Assembly (NCBI RefSeq): GCF_022346545.1
Contig: NZ_JAKRNU010000002.1
Location: forward strand, 124,001 to 188,000
Reading direction: 5' to 3'
DNA length: 64,000 bases
Source: Sporosarcina sp. ACRSM
GTDB lineage: Bacteria; Bacillota; Bacilli; Bacillales_A; Planococcaceae
In this document: positions 9,330 to 18,805 of the stretch, piece after piece
How positions within the stretch are numbered: the first letter of the stretch is position 1
Layout: each line of letters begins with the position of its first letter
Position numbers and translations under genes: made by a program
Notes under the pieces: model-generated
Database searches by the model: none
The model's input: only the letters and a program-made list of their open reading frames with translations
What the model was told of the DNA's origin: nothing

Positions 9330-9712
9330 GGCAAACCTCCTCAATATTCTTGTTATTCTAATTATATCACATCGTTTTTGGAAGAGCAGAAAGGAGATAG
9401 ATGAGGTTCTCCAGATTTTCATTTTCTCCGATTATAAAGGCTTCGGGCCTGCCTTGGAATAATTTGCGCCTTGCATACTCCATTAACTCCCCGTATAATC
9501 AGCGCTGTTACTAACGCATAATTTATTCGATTTGTTTAATCGTATGTTTCTATATGATAATAATGACAGTGCAAATGACAAAACGATTGAAATCTCTCCT
9601 TTACTTTATGAATGGATATTCGAAGTACGCTAAATAACAAGCCGTCTTAAGGTGTTCGTCATAAAGGTTTAGGAACAAATTCTTTCGCAGCAACCAAAAG
9701 GGGATGAACTCA
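9330..9712. promoter_or_regulatory. Divergent intergenic region putM / urea transporter
   Basis: 383 bp without a gene. On the minus strand TTGTCA (9576-9581), a 16-nt spacer and TATCAT (9554-9559) form a plausible putM promoter with a ~220-nt leader. No TnrA/GlnR-type site (TGTNA-N7-TNACA) was found, although one might be expected for a urea transporter. Nothing else recognised. Confidence 0.35.
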
Positions 9713-10636
9713 ATGGGGCACACGATTCAACTGAATAGGGTCTTCCGTCTCATTTCCATATCTCTGAAAGGTTTTTCACAAGTGATGCTTATGGAAAACG
9801 CGCTTTCTGGCGGTCTCATTCTACTCGGTATTTTTTTGCACTCCCCTCTTTTAGCGACCATGGCGTTTCTCTCCTCGATGGCAGGCACATTGACAGGCTA
9901 CTATTTAGGCGGAGATAGAGCGGCAGTTAAAAGCGGGATGTACGGATTCAACTCTTTACTGAGCGGGATCGCCGTCATGTTGTTTTTATATGTCAGTTGG
10001 CGCTGGATAGTTGTTCCGTTCATAGGTTGTGCAGCCGGATTGCTAATGATTCTTTTTTCAAGAGTATTTAATAGATTGCATATTCCTGTTTTAACCATCC
10101 CTTTCGTTTTAATGACGTGGATTGGGCTCCTGTTAACCTATCGGATTGATGGTTTACATGTCAATCCCTCGTTTGTGACAGCTTCCCCGACCCAATGGTT
10201 GATCCCGTATGAAGGGACTCCCAATTTTTTCGCCAGCCTGATCAAAGGAGTCGGTGAGGTATTTATCATTGATTCATTCTGGGCTGGTTCGCTTATCCTT
10301 CTAGCCCTTTTTGTTGCGGGTTGGAGGTATGGGGTATATGCCATTGCTGGAGCTTTCATTTCTTGGTTGACAGCCATTTCATTGGGCGTTGATGTAGCTT
10401 CTCTTGATTTGGGCTTATACAATTATAATGCGGTGCTGACCATCATTGCGGTTGGGCTATTGTTCGATGAAAAAAGGAACTTTCCATTTGTCGGTATACT
10501 CGCGGCAGCAATGACCGTTCCCATTACCGCTGGAATGGATCATCTGATCAATCCTTTTGGACTGCCCGCACTTACTTCGCCTTTCATCCTTTCCACTTGG
10601 ACATTCTTAATCGTCAGGAAGTTTCTTCCTATCTGA
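9713..10636 (+). CDS. Urea transporter (UT/Yut family)
   Basis: 307 residues, ~10 membrane helices in two homologous halves, the channel-like urea transporter fold. Typical repeated motif regions are seen: NALSGGLILLGIF in the first half and WAGSLILLALFVAGW in the second, with LDLGLYNYNAVLTIIAVGLLF resembling the conserved LxxxLxxYNxxL pore signature and GMYGFNSLLSGIAV its first-half counterpart. The ATG at 9713 is preferred over 9704 because the AAAGGGG site is nine bases upstream of it. No urease genes are in the window. The terminator downstream is shared with the converging chemoreceptor gene. Confidence 0.8.
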   Translation: MGHTIQLNRVFRLISISLKGFSQVMLMENALSGGLILLGIFLHSPLLATMAFLSSMAGTLTGYYLGGDRAAVKSGMYGFNSLLSGIAVMLFLYVSWRWIVVPFIGCAAGLLMILFSRVFNRLHIPVLTIPFVLMTWIGLLLTYRIDGLHVNPSFVTASPTQWLIPYEGTPNFFASLIKGVGEVFIIDSFWAGSLILLALFVAGWRYGVYAIAGAFISWLTAISLGVDVASLDLGLYNYNAVLTIIAVGLLFDEKRNFPFVGILAAAMTVPITAGMDHLINPFGLPALTSPFILSTWTFLIVRKFLPI

Positions 10637-10641
10637 TTCTA

Positions 10642-10682
10642 CAAAAAATAACCCGAACAGCGCATGGCTTTCGGGTTATTTT
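10642..10682. terminator. Bidirectional terminator, urea transporter / chemoreceptor
   Basis: AAAATAACCCGAA and TTCGGGTTATTTT form a 13-bp stem with A and T runs on the two sides, between converging genes. Confidence 0.8.
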
Positions 10683-10685
10683 CCT

Positions 10686-12389
10686 TTACGATAATTTAAA
10701 TTGACAGACGATTTTCTCCAAGTCTTGTGCCAGATCACTCATTTCTTTGGATCGTGTGGCAACCTCATCGATGGAGGCGGAAGTCTGCTCCGTTGCGGCT
10801 GAGATATGATTGCTCATATCTTCTATCGTATGGATGGATTGAGTCAATTCGTTAATCAGTTCAACAATACGGCTGGAACTATCTGCTTCCGCAGTCGTCA
10901 GTTCGGAAATCATACCGATTTCCTTCACTGTTTCTGATACGGCTTCCGAAATACGATTGAGTGATGTCGCTGTCTTGGCTACCGTTTCCGTTCCGGACTC
11001 AACGAGCTTTGTACTTTCAGAAGTAGAATTGACGACAAGTTGAATACTTTCCGTTAACTCTTGCACCAGTTTTTCGACTTCCAGTACTTCTTTATTGGAT
11101 TGTTCCGCTAGTTTCCGCACCTCCTCTGCTACTACCGCAAACCCTTTCCCATGTTCACCAGCCCTTGCTGCCTCTATGGAAGCGTTCAAAGCAAGCAAAT
11201 TCGTTTGAGAAGCGATTCCTGAAATTGAATTTGTAATATCTTGTATTTTAGTCGTCGATTCAATCAGATTTTCAATCGTCTCGCCTGATTCAATCGAGGC
11301 GGTTCTGATTCGTACCATATCATCGTTAATGCGGTATACGCTCTGTTGTCCATCTTCTGCAATTTGCATCGTTTGATGGGAATTTTCCACACTGAGTACA
11401 GCCTTTTCCTTGGAATCCAACAGATCTTTTGCCAAAGACTCTAAAATAGTGGATGCATGTTCCGCATTGATCGTACCGTTCGAGATTGATGTTGCCGTTT
11501 CATTCATGTTTTGGGCGATCTGCTGGATGGCCGTTTGCATCTCGTTTAGCGAAGTTGATGTATCGACCGAGTTTTTGGTTAATTGGATCGCTGTCGCTTG
11601 CACAGTACCAATCATATTCCTTAAATTGCTGGTCATCGTGTTCAGGGTACGGGCTAAATCGCCTACCTCGTCATTACTTTTGATCACGACATCCTCAATC
11701 GCAAGATTTCCATCCGCAATTTCCTTCGCTTGCGCGATAAGTGCGGAAATCGGCTTTGTTTTTCGTCTAATCAGGTATAAGGTGATGATGGAAGCGATGA
11801 TCATAGGAATCAGGCTGATCAAAATACCATTCTTCACAACTTCCCACGTTCGCTCAGCGACAATTGAACCATCGAAATCGATGACGCTAACTGCGATGAT
11901 TTCCCCATTCGCATTATGATTTTCAAAAATCGGTGCATAGCCCGATAATCTTTCCATCCCCGCGAAATGATATAGTTCCGAATATGTAGAGTGTTTCGTT
12001 TCCAACAATAGGCGAATGGCTTCTTCATCCAATGGAACAGAATCTCCCGGTTCGATTCCTTTCGCACGCAAATTGTCGTCAAGCGCAAGAATCTTTCCGT
12101 CCAAGTCAACGATGTATTGTGTTTCGAAAATGTTTTTATGATCGACTGTCCAGTTCAATTGTTGACCGACTTCCTCCATAACGCCTTGATCTCCCGCCAA
12201 CATCTTATCGACATCCTCTGGACGGAGAAGCCCTGTCGTAATATTAGCGCATCCATAGGCTTCGACCCCTGCTGCGTCATATAATTTTTCATAAGCCGTC
12301 TTATAGGTAGCGATAGAGGTAATAGCGAGCATCGCTATCATAATCCCGACGATAATCGCTCCAAGCTGTATCGTTAATGTATTTCTCAT
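10686..12389 (-). CDS. Methyl-accepting chemotaxis protein
   Basis: 567 residues. Membrane helix 1 at ~8-30, an extracytoplasmic sensor of ~155 residues (single-Cache-like: long helix, then [12 protein letters not shown] and [10 protein letters not shown] strands), membrane helix 2 at ~187-207, HAMP domain ~208-262, and a methyl-accepting signalling domain to the end. The hairpin tip is fully conserved ([21 protein letters not shown], then [18 protein letters not shown]). It will signal through CheW/CheA or CheV; the ligand is unknown. It stands alone; cheV lies 23 kb away. Confidence 0.9.
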   Translation of the reverse strand: MRNTLTIQLGAIIVGIMIAMLAITSIATYKTAYEKLYDAAGVEAYGCANITTGLLRPEDVDKMLAGDQGVMEEVGQQLNWTVDHKNIFETQYIVDLDGKILALDDNLRAKGIEPGDSVPLDEEAIRLLLETKHSTYSELYHFAGMERLSGYAPIFENHNANGEIIAVSVIDFDGSIVAERTWEVVKNGILISLIPMIIASIITLYLIRRKTKPISALIAQAKEIADGNLAIEDVVIKSNDEVGDLARTLNTMTSNLRNMIGTVQATAIQLTKNSVDTSTSLNEMQTAIQQIAQNMNETATSISNGTINAEHASTILESLAKDLLDSKEKAVLSVENSHQTMQIAEDGQQSVYRINDDMVRIRTASIESGETIENLIESTTKIQDITNSISGIASQTNLLALNASIEAARAGEHGKGFAVVAEEVRKLAEQSNKEVLEVEKLVQELTESIQLVVNSTSESTKLVESGTETVAKTATSLNRISEAVSETVKEIGMISELTTAEADSSSRIVELINELTQSIHTIEDMSNHISAATEQTSASIDEVATRSKEMSDLAQDLEKIVCQFKLS

Positions 12390-12673
12390 GTCTTTCCCCC
12401 TACATTCTCAAAGATAGGTATATTGTACGTATTCTAGTTATCTATCTTACGCTAAATTAACATGAAACAAAAGGTTTAATAAATATCTTTTCCACATTCA
12501 GGTCATCCTTTCGGCATAGCATTCAAATCCCGATAAATACTGGAAATTGATTGTAAACAAAAACTATTTTCACAAATAGTTCACGCATAATTAAGAAGAT
12601 TCTTTTGTCCTTTCTGCAGAATTCATGTTATCATTAAGAAATCTTCAACAATGACGGAGGTAGTGGAAAGTTT

Positions 12674-13942
12674 ATGAATACTACAAATACTAAAGTGAAA
12701 ACAGTTCATGTGGAAGACATCCTGATTGCCAATCAATTGTTAAAAGATGTCGTCAGCCACACACCATTGCAAAAGAATGAAAGGCTATCTGAAAAATATG
12801 ATTGCCAAGTGTACATAAAAAGAGAAGATTTGCAGTATGTCCGCTCTTTTAAGCTGCGTGGCGCTTACTATAAAATCAAAACGATCGAAACAGAAGCTCG
12901 TGAAAAAGGGGTTGTTTGTGCCAGTGCAGGCAATCATGCGCAAGGCGTAGCGTATGCTTGTGCTCATTTAGGTATCGATGCTAAAATTTTCATGCCTCAA
13001 ACAACACCTAAACAAAAAGTCAATCAAGTGAAAATGTTCGGGAAGAACTTTGTGGAAATCATTCTGACTGGCGACACATTCGATGCTTCATCAAGCAAAG
13101 CGATTGAATACGCAAACGCTGAAGGACGCATTTTCATCCATCCGTTCGATGATCCGCATATCATTGCCGGTCAAGGAACTGTTGCGGTTGAAATATTAAA
13201 CGACATCGAAGAACCATTAGACTTTGTCTTTGCGAGCATTGGGGGCGGTGGCCTTGTTTCCGGCTTAAGTGCCTATATGAAAAACGTCTCCCCTCTCACA
13301 AGAATCATCGGTGTTGAACCACAAGGAGCGGCCAGCATGCATGCCGCATTCCAAAAACAACAACCTATCCTATTGGAATCCATCGATAAGTTTGTCGACG
13401 GAGCGGCAGTTCAATGCGCTGGGCAACTTACCTATGATGTCTGCCAACAATACGTGGATGATATCGTACTTGTACCCGAGGGAAAAACATGTACGTCCAT
13501 ACTGGACCTCTACAATGAACATGCCATTATTGCTGAGCCTGCAGGTGCTCTTCCTATCGCGGCCTTGGATTTTTACAAAGAACAAATCAAAGGGAAATCG
13601 GTCGTCTGTGTGATCAGCGGGGGCAATAACGATATCGGACGAATGCAAGAAATCAAAGAAAAATCACTTATCTATGAAGGGCTTCTGTACTACTTCATTG
13701 TGGACTTTCCACAAAGGGCAGGTGCATTGCGACAATTTTTGGATGAAGTTCTCGGTCCGGATGATGACATTACGACATTTGAATATACGAAGAAAAACAA
13801 TAAAGAGAACGGTCCGGGTCTCGTCGGGATTGAAATCAAAAAGAAAGAGGACTATGATAGTCTCATCTTACGGATGCAACAATGCGGCTTCCCTTTTAAA
13901 GAAGTGAATAAGGACAGCACATTATTCGGTTTGCTCATTTAA
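12674..13942 (+). CDS. ilvA: Threonine dehydratase (biosynthetic)
   Basis: 422 residues, the size of Bacillus IlvA. PLP-dependent deamination of threonine to 2-oxobutyrate, the first step to isoleucine. The PLP-binding Lys is K60 in VRSFKLRGAYYK; SAGNHAQGVAYA and the glycine loop IGGGGLVSGL are the substrate and phosphate loops. The C-terminal ~90 residues form one ACT-like regulatory domain (YYFIVDFPQRAGALRQFL), in line with isoleucine feedback control. ATG at 12674 has GGAGG upstream. No T-box leader was seen in the ~280 bp before it. Followed by a terminator. Confidence 0.9.
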   Translation: MNTTNTKVKTVHVEDILIANQLLKDVVSHTPLQKNERLSEKYDCQVYIKREDLQYVRSFKLRGAYYKIKTIETEAREKGVVCASAGNHAQGVAYACAHLGIDAKIFMPQTTPKQKVNQVKMFGKNFVEIILTGDTFDASSSKAIEYANAEGRIFIHPFDDPHIIAGQGTVAVEILNDIEEPLDFVFASIGGGGLVSGLSAYMKNVSPLTRIIGVEPQGAASMHAAFQKQQPILLESIDKFVDGAAVQCAGQLTYDVCQQYVDDIVLVPEGKTCTSILDLYNEHAIIAEPAGALPIAALDFYKEQIKGKSVVCVISGGNNDIGRMQEIKEKSLIYEGLLYYFIVDFPQRAGALRQFLDEVLGPDDDITTFEYTKKNNKENGPGLVGIEIKKKEDYDSLILRMQQCGFPFKEVNKDSTLFGLLI

Positions 13943-13956
13943 TAAAGCAAGTAAAC

Positions 13957-14005
13957 AAAAAAACGGCTGGAAATACGATTTAGCATCGTTCCTCTAGCCG
14001 TTTTT
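13957..14005 (+). terminator. Terminator after ilvA
   Basis: AAAAAACGGCT / AGCCGTTTTTC outer stem enclosing ACGAT/ATCGT; also oriented to serve the converging mscS-like gene. Confidence 0.75.
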
Positions 14006-14013
14006 CTTTATCG

Positions 14014-14880
14014 TTAATGGCCTCTGTTGATCAATTGCTCTGCCATTTTAATTTTGTTGTCGTATAGTTTTTGGGCCATCGCTTCTTTCGCCTCTAAAGC
14101 GGCTGGCAAATAATCAGTATCATTCACGGTGGCTACGATCGAAAACTTGTAGCCGAACGGGCTCGCGTCTAGCGAATGTAAGCCATACACTTTATACTTT
14201 TCTACAAATTCACCGGTTAACTGATCCACTTTTAAATAATCGAGTTGTTTTTGATTCAACTCCTCACAAACTTCTCGTAGCAGTTGTTTGACAATACTTG
14301 GATCTTGATGGAATGAGACGACGACACTTTCGAAGATTCTCCTTTTCTCAACCGATCCATTTACCATCTTGCGAATTTCACCATTTGAAATCGTCACTAA
14401 TTTCCCGTTGATCAACCGAATTTTCACAATTCGAAATCCTAACTCCTCGACTGTGCCCCCTTCGGGTTCTCCATTGACGTTTATAAAATCCCCTCGTTTA
14501 ATCGTTCCTTCAAAAATCATGAAAATCCCGCTGATAATATCGTTGATCAGTTTTTGGGCACCGAACCCGATCACAGCCGCAATGATCCCTCCCGCAACGA
14601 TGACTTCTTTCAAATCAACAACAAATGGCTTAATCGCAGCGATTAAAATGATCGTCGCGAATAGATATCTAGACGTATTTTTTACAACGCTTTCAATCGT
14701 TTCTTTCTTCTTCTCTTCCAAAATGCTTGTCCGTTTGAAAAGCTGTTGCAAAATTTTCCTGCAAACAACGATGAGCGCATATGTGAACAAAATCGTTAAT
14801 GCCAGTGTAATGAAATAGCCTCTCACACTCTCAAAATTAATATCAAAAAATTGTTGCACAGAATTTAAGTACTCTTTCAT
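14014..14880 (-). CDS. Small-conductance mechanosensitive channel (MscS family)
   Basis: 288 residues from the ATG at 14880, preceded by AGAGGATC; the 38 extra upstream codons have no ribosome site and are not membrane-like. Two to three N-terminal helices (VRGYFITLALTILFTYALIVV, YLFATIILIAAIKPFVV) and a pore helix VAGGIIAAVIGFGAQKLINDI lead into the MscS beta domain (FEGTIKRGDFINVNGEPEGGTVEELGFRIVKIR) and an alpha/beta C-terminal domain. Opens on membrane tension to release solutes during osmotic downshock. Resembles Bacillus YkuT-type proteins. Confidence 0.85.
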   Translation of the reverse strand: MKEYLNSVQQFFDINFESVRGYFITLALTILFTYALIVVCRKILQQLFKRTSILEEKKKETIESVVKNTSRYLFATIILIAAIKPFVVDLKEVIVAGGIIAAVIGFGAQKLINDIISGIFMIFEGTIKRGDFINVNGEPEGGTVEELGFRIVKIRLINGKLVTISNGEIRKMVNGSVEKRRIFESVVVSFHQDPSIVKQLLREVCEELNQKQLDYLKVDQLTGEFVEKYKVYGLHSLDASPFGYKFSIVATVNDTDYLPAALEAKEAMAQKLYDNKIKMAEQLINRGH

Positions 14881-15286
14881 GGTTATCAAGATCCTCTTCT
14901 TAAAATTTCCTTGTATTACTCCTTCTTTTTTCAAGTTTACCATACTTGACGAATGGATGAATTCTGTTGAAAATGCTACCTTTATAGTTGTCAAAAGAGT
15001 TTTTATGGTTAATAATGGAGATAGTATTATTTAACTTATATTTCTGAATTTAAAACCATTCTAATAAATATCTATCTGTTTACCCAAGCTTCCCAAATTG
15101 ATAATCACTTTCAATTAAAATTATACAGAAGGTATCGCGTTTCTTGCCTTTAATGCAAGAAATAACCGCGTTATCTTTATTGATTTAGAGGAGATTTTTT
15201 TATAAAAGCTATTATGCTTGGATTCTCGGATCTTATTTGTTATGATTCTAATGTAGTAATTAAAACAATCTAAGGAGTGGGAATGT
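14881..15286. promoter_or_regulatory. katA upstream region: promoter, PerR-like and Fur-like boxes
   Basis: 406 bp. A katA promoter is visible at 15218-15246: TTGGAT, 17-nt spacer, TATGAT. TTATGATTCTAATG at 15240-15253 overlaps the -10 and loosely matches a PerR box (good left half, weak right half), the known regulator of katA in B. subtilis. Further up, TGATAATCACTTTCA at 15099-15113 fits the 7-1-7 Fur consensus at 12 of 14 positions. A hairpin TTCTTGC-N7-GCAAGAA with CGCG/CGCG at its base lies at 15137-15170. These sites are sequence matches only. Confidence 0.45.
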
Positions 15287-16780
15287 ATGACTGAAAACAA
15301 TAACCCTAAAAAAAGATTAACAACAGCTGCCGGTGCACCTGTAGTAGACAACCAAAATTCGATGACGGCAGGTCCAAGAGGTCCTATGCTCCTACAAGAT
15401 GTATGGTTTTTAGAAAAAATGGCCCATTTTGACCGTGAAGTCATTCCTGAGCGCCGCATGCACGCCAAAGGATCCGGGGCATACGGTACATTTACCGTCA
15501 CACATGATATAACAAAATATACGAGTGCAAAAATTTTCTCCGAAATTGGTAAGAAAACAGATATGTTCGTACGTTTCTCCACAGTTGCCGGAGAACGCGG
15601 CGCTGCAGATGCGGAACGTGATATCCGCGGTTTTTCAATGCGCTTTTACACGGAGGAAGGCAACTGGGATCTAGTCGGAAACAATACACCGGTCTTCTTT
15701 TTCAGAGATCCTTTGAACTTCCCTGATTTGAACCATGCCGTCAAACGGGATCCACGTACAAATATGAGAAGTGCGAATAACAACTGGGATTTCTGGACAT
15801 CTCTCCCAGAAGCTCTCCACCAAGTGACAATTGTTATGAGTGATCGTGGCATTCCAAAATCATACCGTACAATGCATGGTTTCGGTAGCCATACATTCAG
15901 TATGATCAATGCGGATAACGAACGTGTTTGGGTAAAATTCCATATGCGCTCCCAACAAGGCATCGAAAACTTGACAGACGAAGAGGCAGTTGCACTTGTC
16001 GGCGTCGACCGTGAGAGCCATCAGCGTGATCTCTATGAAAACATTGAAAAAGGCAATTTCCCGAAATGGAAAATGTACATCCAAGTTATGACAGAAGAAC
16101 AGGCAAACAACATGCCTTACAACCCGTTTGACTTGACAAAAGTATGGTACAAAAAAGATTTCCCTCTCATAGAAGTCGGTGAATGGGAATTGAACCGGAA
16201 TCCTGACAACTACTTTGCTGAAGTCGAGCAGGCAGCCTTTACTCCTGCAAACGTTGTACCGGGCATCAGCTTCTCTCCGGACAAAATGTTACAAGGACGC
16301 CTCTTCTCTTATGGAGATGCACAGCGTTACCGTCTAGGTGTTAACCATCACCAAATCCCAGTTAACCAGCCAAGATGTCCAGTCCACAGTTTCCATCGCG
16401 ATGGAGCTATGCGTGTGGACGGCAATATGGGCAGCACGCTTCACTACGAGCCGAACAGCTATGGTGAATGGCAAGCTCAACCGCAATACAAAGAACCGGC
16501 ACTTGACCTATTCGGCAATGCTGATCGTTGGAACTTCCGTGAAGACGATGACAATTATTTCGAGCAGCCTGGTAAGCTCTTCAACTTAATGAGCGATGTA
16601 CAAAAACAATTGCTATTCGAAAATACTGCACGCAATATCGGCGCAGCCGACAAGTTTATCCAGCTCCGCCATATCGGACACTGCTACAAAGCTGATCCGG
16701 CATACGGGCAAGGTGTAGCGGACGCACTCGGTATTTCCTTGAGTGAAGTGGAAGCGGCAGCCGGATACGACGCAGAATAA
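15287..16780 (+). CDS. katA: Heme catalase (vegetative, KatA type)
   Basis: 497 residues, small-subunit monofunctional catalase that disproportionates H2O2. Catalytic His lies in [14 protein letters not shown], the distal Asn in [11 protein letters not shown], and the proximal heme-ligand Tyr in [14 protein letters not shown] (the catalase heme signature). [18 protein letters not shown] is the conserved catalase segment. AAGGAG lies eight bases before the ATG. It is a single gene between its own promoter (with a PerR-like box) and a terminator. Confidence 0.95.
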   Translation: MTENNNPKKRLTTAAGAPVVDNQNSMTAGPRGPMLLQDVWFLEKMAHFDREVIPERRMHAKGSGAYGTFTVTHDITKYTSAKIFSEIGKKTDMFVRFSTVAGERGAADAERDIRGFSMRFYTEEGNWDLVGNNTPVFFFRDPLNFPDLNHAVKRDPRTNMRSANNNWDFWTSLPEALHQVTIVMSDRGIPKSYRTMHGFGSHTFSMINADNERVWVKFHMRSQQGIENLTDEEAVALVGVDRESHQRDLYENIEKGNFPKWKMYIQVMTEEQANNMPYNPFDLTKVWYKKDFPLIEVGEWELNRNPDNYFAEVEQAAFTPANVVPGISFSPDKMLQGRLFSYGDAQRYRLGVNHHQIPVNQPRCPVHSFHRDGAMRVDGNMGSTLHYEPNSYGEWQAQPQYKEPALDLFGNADRWNFREDDDNYFEQPGKLFNLMSDVQKQLLFENTARNIGAADKFIQLRHIGHCYKADPAYGQGVADALGISLSEVEAAAGYDAE

Positions 16781-16795
16781 GATTTTGAAGACAGG

Positions 16796-16828
16796 AAAGA
16801 GTAGCGTTATTTGCTACTCTTTTCTTTT
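16796..16828 (+). terminator. Terminator after katA
   Basis: GAAAGAGTAGC / GCTACTCTTTTC hairpin followed by a T-rich run. Confidence 0.75.
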
Positions 16829-16944
16829 TTATCACCCAAAGAATAAGGAAGAATCTAAAGAATCCGACTAATAATACTGACTTTTCCTTCAATCATCGAT
16901 AGAATAGAGTTGATGTGTTTAATATTTTGTAGGGGGAACTCTAA

Positions 16945-17970
16945 ATGACAATCCAATTCACAGCTCATGAAGAATTTTTCACATTCCATGATCCGATGCA
17001 AGATGGGAAATTAATTGATCGTAAAACTGAAATCCGTACAGATCCATTAACTGGGGAAACCTCCCGAATTATTTTCGACCCTGGAGCCCCATTTGTACCT
17101 ACTGATTATACAGAACTCGCTAAAGAAACTGCTGGCAGTAAATGCCCGTTTTGCCCTGAAAATGTGCAATCCTTTACACCCACTTTTCCAAATACTTTAA
17201 TCGAAGAAGGACGACTTACAAAAAGTGAAGCGGTCGTCTTTCCAAATCTATTTCCATACAGTAAACATAATGCTGTTGTCCGCATGACAGATCAACACTA
17301 TGTCAAGCTGGAGGAATTTACGAGTTCAATAATTGCCGATTCGTTTTCGGTCGCATTTGACTATTTGAAAAAAGTCAAAGCACAAGACCCAAATACAGCT
17401 TTCGCATCCATTAACTGGAACTATCTACCGCCGTCCGGAGGAAGTATTTTACATCCTCATATTCATGTGTTGGCATCAGAACACCCGACGAACTATCAAG
17501 CAACTGCCTTAGCAGCTGCCCAACAGTTTTACGAAATAAACGATCGAAATTTTTATGACGAACTTCTTAAACAGGAATGCGAACTCGATGCGCGGATCAT
17601 CGGAACAGAAGGCGCGATCGACTGGTTGCATGCATTCGCACCGAAAAGCCATACCGATTTCATAGGGCTATTCAATGCCTCCTCTTTTGATGAACTAACC
17701 GAAAAGAATTGGCAAGATCTCGCACAGAGTGTGATCAAGTTTTTCCGCTACTTTGAACAAATCGGCATCGCAAGCTTCAATCTTGCTCTCTTTATTCCGC
17801 TCTTTCCAAATGGGGCTGAACGCGTACATGTGCGACTTGTTCCCCGTATGACAATCGGCGGACTTCAAACGAGCGACATGAACGTTTTCAATTTCTTGCA
17901 TAGTGAACCGCTCTGCTTGAAGGTTCCGGAACAAACGACTCGAGATGTCGCAGCATATTTTGTAAAATAA
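16945..17970 (+). CDS. GalT/HIT-superfamily protein (galactose-1-P uridylyltransferase-like)
   Basis: 341 residues. An N-terminal CPFCPE pair (SKCPFCPENV) looks like a zinc site as in GalT and related nucleotidyl transferases. The central motif GSILHPHIHVLASEHPT is the HIT-superfamily nucleotide-binding segment. Classical GalT has HPHxQ; here the last position is His (HPHIH), closer to HIT hydrolases/AP4A phosphorylases, so the reaction is uncertain. No galactose genes are near. ATG at 16945 follows GGGGGAA. Stands alone between two terminators. Confidence 0.6.
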   Translation: MTIQFTAHEEFFTFHDPMQDGKLIDRKTEIRTDPLTGETSRIIFDPGAPFVPTDYTELAKETAGSKCPFCPENVQSFTPTFPNTLIEEGRLTKSEAVVFPNLFPYSKHNAVVRMTDQHYVKLEEFTSSIIADSFSVAFDYLKKVKAQDPNTAFASINWNYLPPSGGSILHPHIHVLASEHPTNYQATALAAAQQFYEINDRNFYDELLKQECELDARIIGTEGAIDWLHAFAPKSHTDFIGLFNASSFDELTEKNWQDLAQSVIKFFRYFEQIGIASFNLALFIPLFPNGAERVHVRLVPRMTIGGLQTSDMNVFNFLHSEPLCLKVPEQTTRDVAAYFVK

Positions 17971-17972
17971 AG

Positions 17973-18031
17973 AACAAATCGCTGGTTGGAAACAGCTTTA
18001 CACTGTTTCCAACCAGCGATTTCATTTGTTA
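17973..18031. terminator. Bidirectional terminator
   Basis: AAATCGCTGGTTGGAAACAG pairs with its exact complement around a 7-nt loop; AACAAA/TTTGTT extends the base. It lies between converging genes. Confidence 0.85.
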
Positions 18032-18037
18032 ATAGCT

Positions 18038-18673
18038 TTACAAAAATAGTAATGGAACCAAGAATAGGAGTAGCACAATGATGATCACAACCGAAGGTAT
18101 AATAACCGTTAATAATCCTCGCCACGCCGAGAATCTATGCGCTTCCGCAATTGCTTTTATTGTAATAATGAAACTCCATATGCCTAGCACGACCCCAATA
18201 AATCCACTAAAAATTAACCAAAGCCATTTCCCTGCTGAAATATCAATGTCTTCAATGAATAACGCTTCGCCCAATATTAGGAGATCCGGAATCCATAGGA
18301 TCGCACCGATTATAATCGGTATATAAGAAATTGCAAAAGCCATTTTCAACTCTTCAAACTTTCCTATGCCACCGAACCACTTCCCGACAAAAGTAGCAAT
18401 CCCTGCACCGATCCACCACCCAATCCAACCTAAAAAAGGACCTAACACAACTGCTAATAGCAAGATTACCGAAATGGGTATGACGTCACCTGTATTATTT
18501 TGCGACGCCCCATTCAGCACATCAAAAACCCCGGAAATTAGAACAAGAATAAGTGCAAACTTCATCGATTTATTGTCGATTGCGTAGCGGACTGTTTCTC
18601 TCGGCCTAATCCAAATAGACGTCCATACATTCAAATCTTCTTTCTTGTCAAAAACTTCATTTCCCTCCTTCAT
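18038..18673 (-). CDS. Yip1-family membrane protein
   Basis: 211 residues with about five membrane helices after a short cytoplasmic N-terminus. NVWTSIWIRPRETVRYAID (start of the Yip1/DUF1282 domain) and IGWWIGAGIATFVGKWFGG are characteristic of bacterial Yip1-domain proteins, whose function is unknown. GGAGGTG lies nine bases before the ATG at 18673. It is not obviously linked in function to the neighbouring ABC transporter, which ends with its own terminator. Confidence 0.7.
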   Translation of the reverse strand: MKEGNEVFDKKEDLNVWTSIWIRPRETVRYAIDNKSMKFALILVLISGVFDVLNGASQNNTGDVIPISVILLLAVVLGPFLGWIGWWIGAGIATFVGKWFGGIGKFEELKMAFAISYIPIIIGAILWIPDLLILGEALFIEDIDISAGKWLWLIFSGFIGVVLGIWSFIITIKAIAEAHRFSAWRGLLTVIIPSVVIIIVLLLFLVPLLFL

Positions 18674-18751
18674 CCTTCAACACCTCCACTTCATTACCTA
18701 TTCTACGTTTAATAGATAATGAAGTTTCATAGATTCCGCATTTTCACTAAA

Positions 18752-18795
18752 ACAAAAAAGGATACCACCAAAATTACAGTGGATCCCTTTGTCTA
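18752..18795 (-). terminator. Terminator after ABC transporter binding protein
   Basis: On the minus strand AAGGGATCCACT pairs imperfectly with GGTGGTATCCTT, followed by TTTTTG. Confidence 0.65.
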
Positions 18796-18805
18796 GCTAT
18801 CTTTT

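Noticed and set aside
9330..9712. TnrA/GlnR nitrogen-control site for the urea transporter
   Set aside because: No 17-bp TGTNA-N7-TNACA palindrome could be found in the region.
11410..11919. 169-codon open frame antisense to the chemoreceptor gene
   Set aside because: Product is a low-complexity hydrophobic reading of the complementary strand of a certain gene; no ribosome site or family resemblance.
14369..14818. 149-codon open frame antisense to the MscS-type gene
   Set aside because: Shadow of a well-supported channel gene; no independent support.
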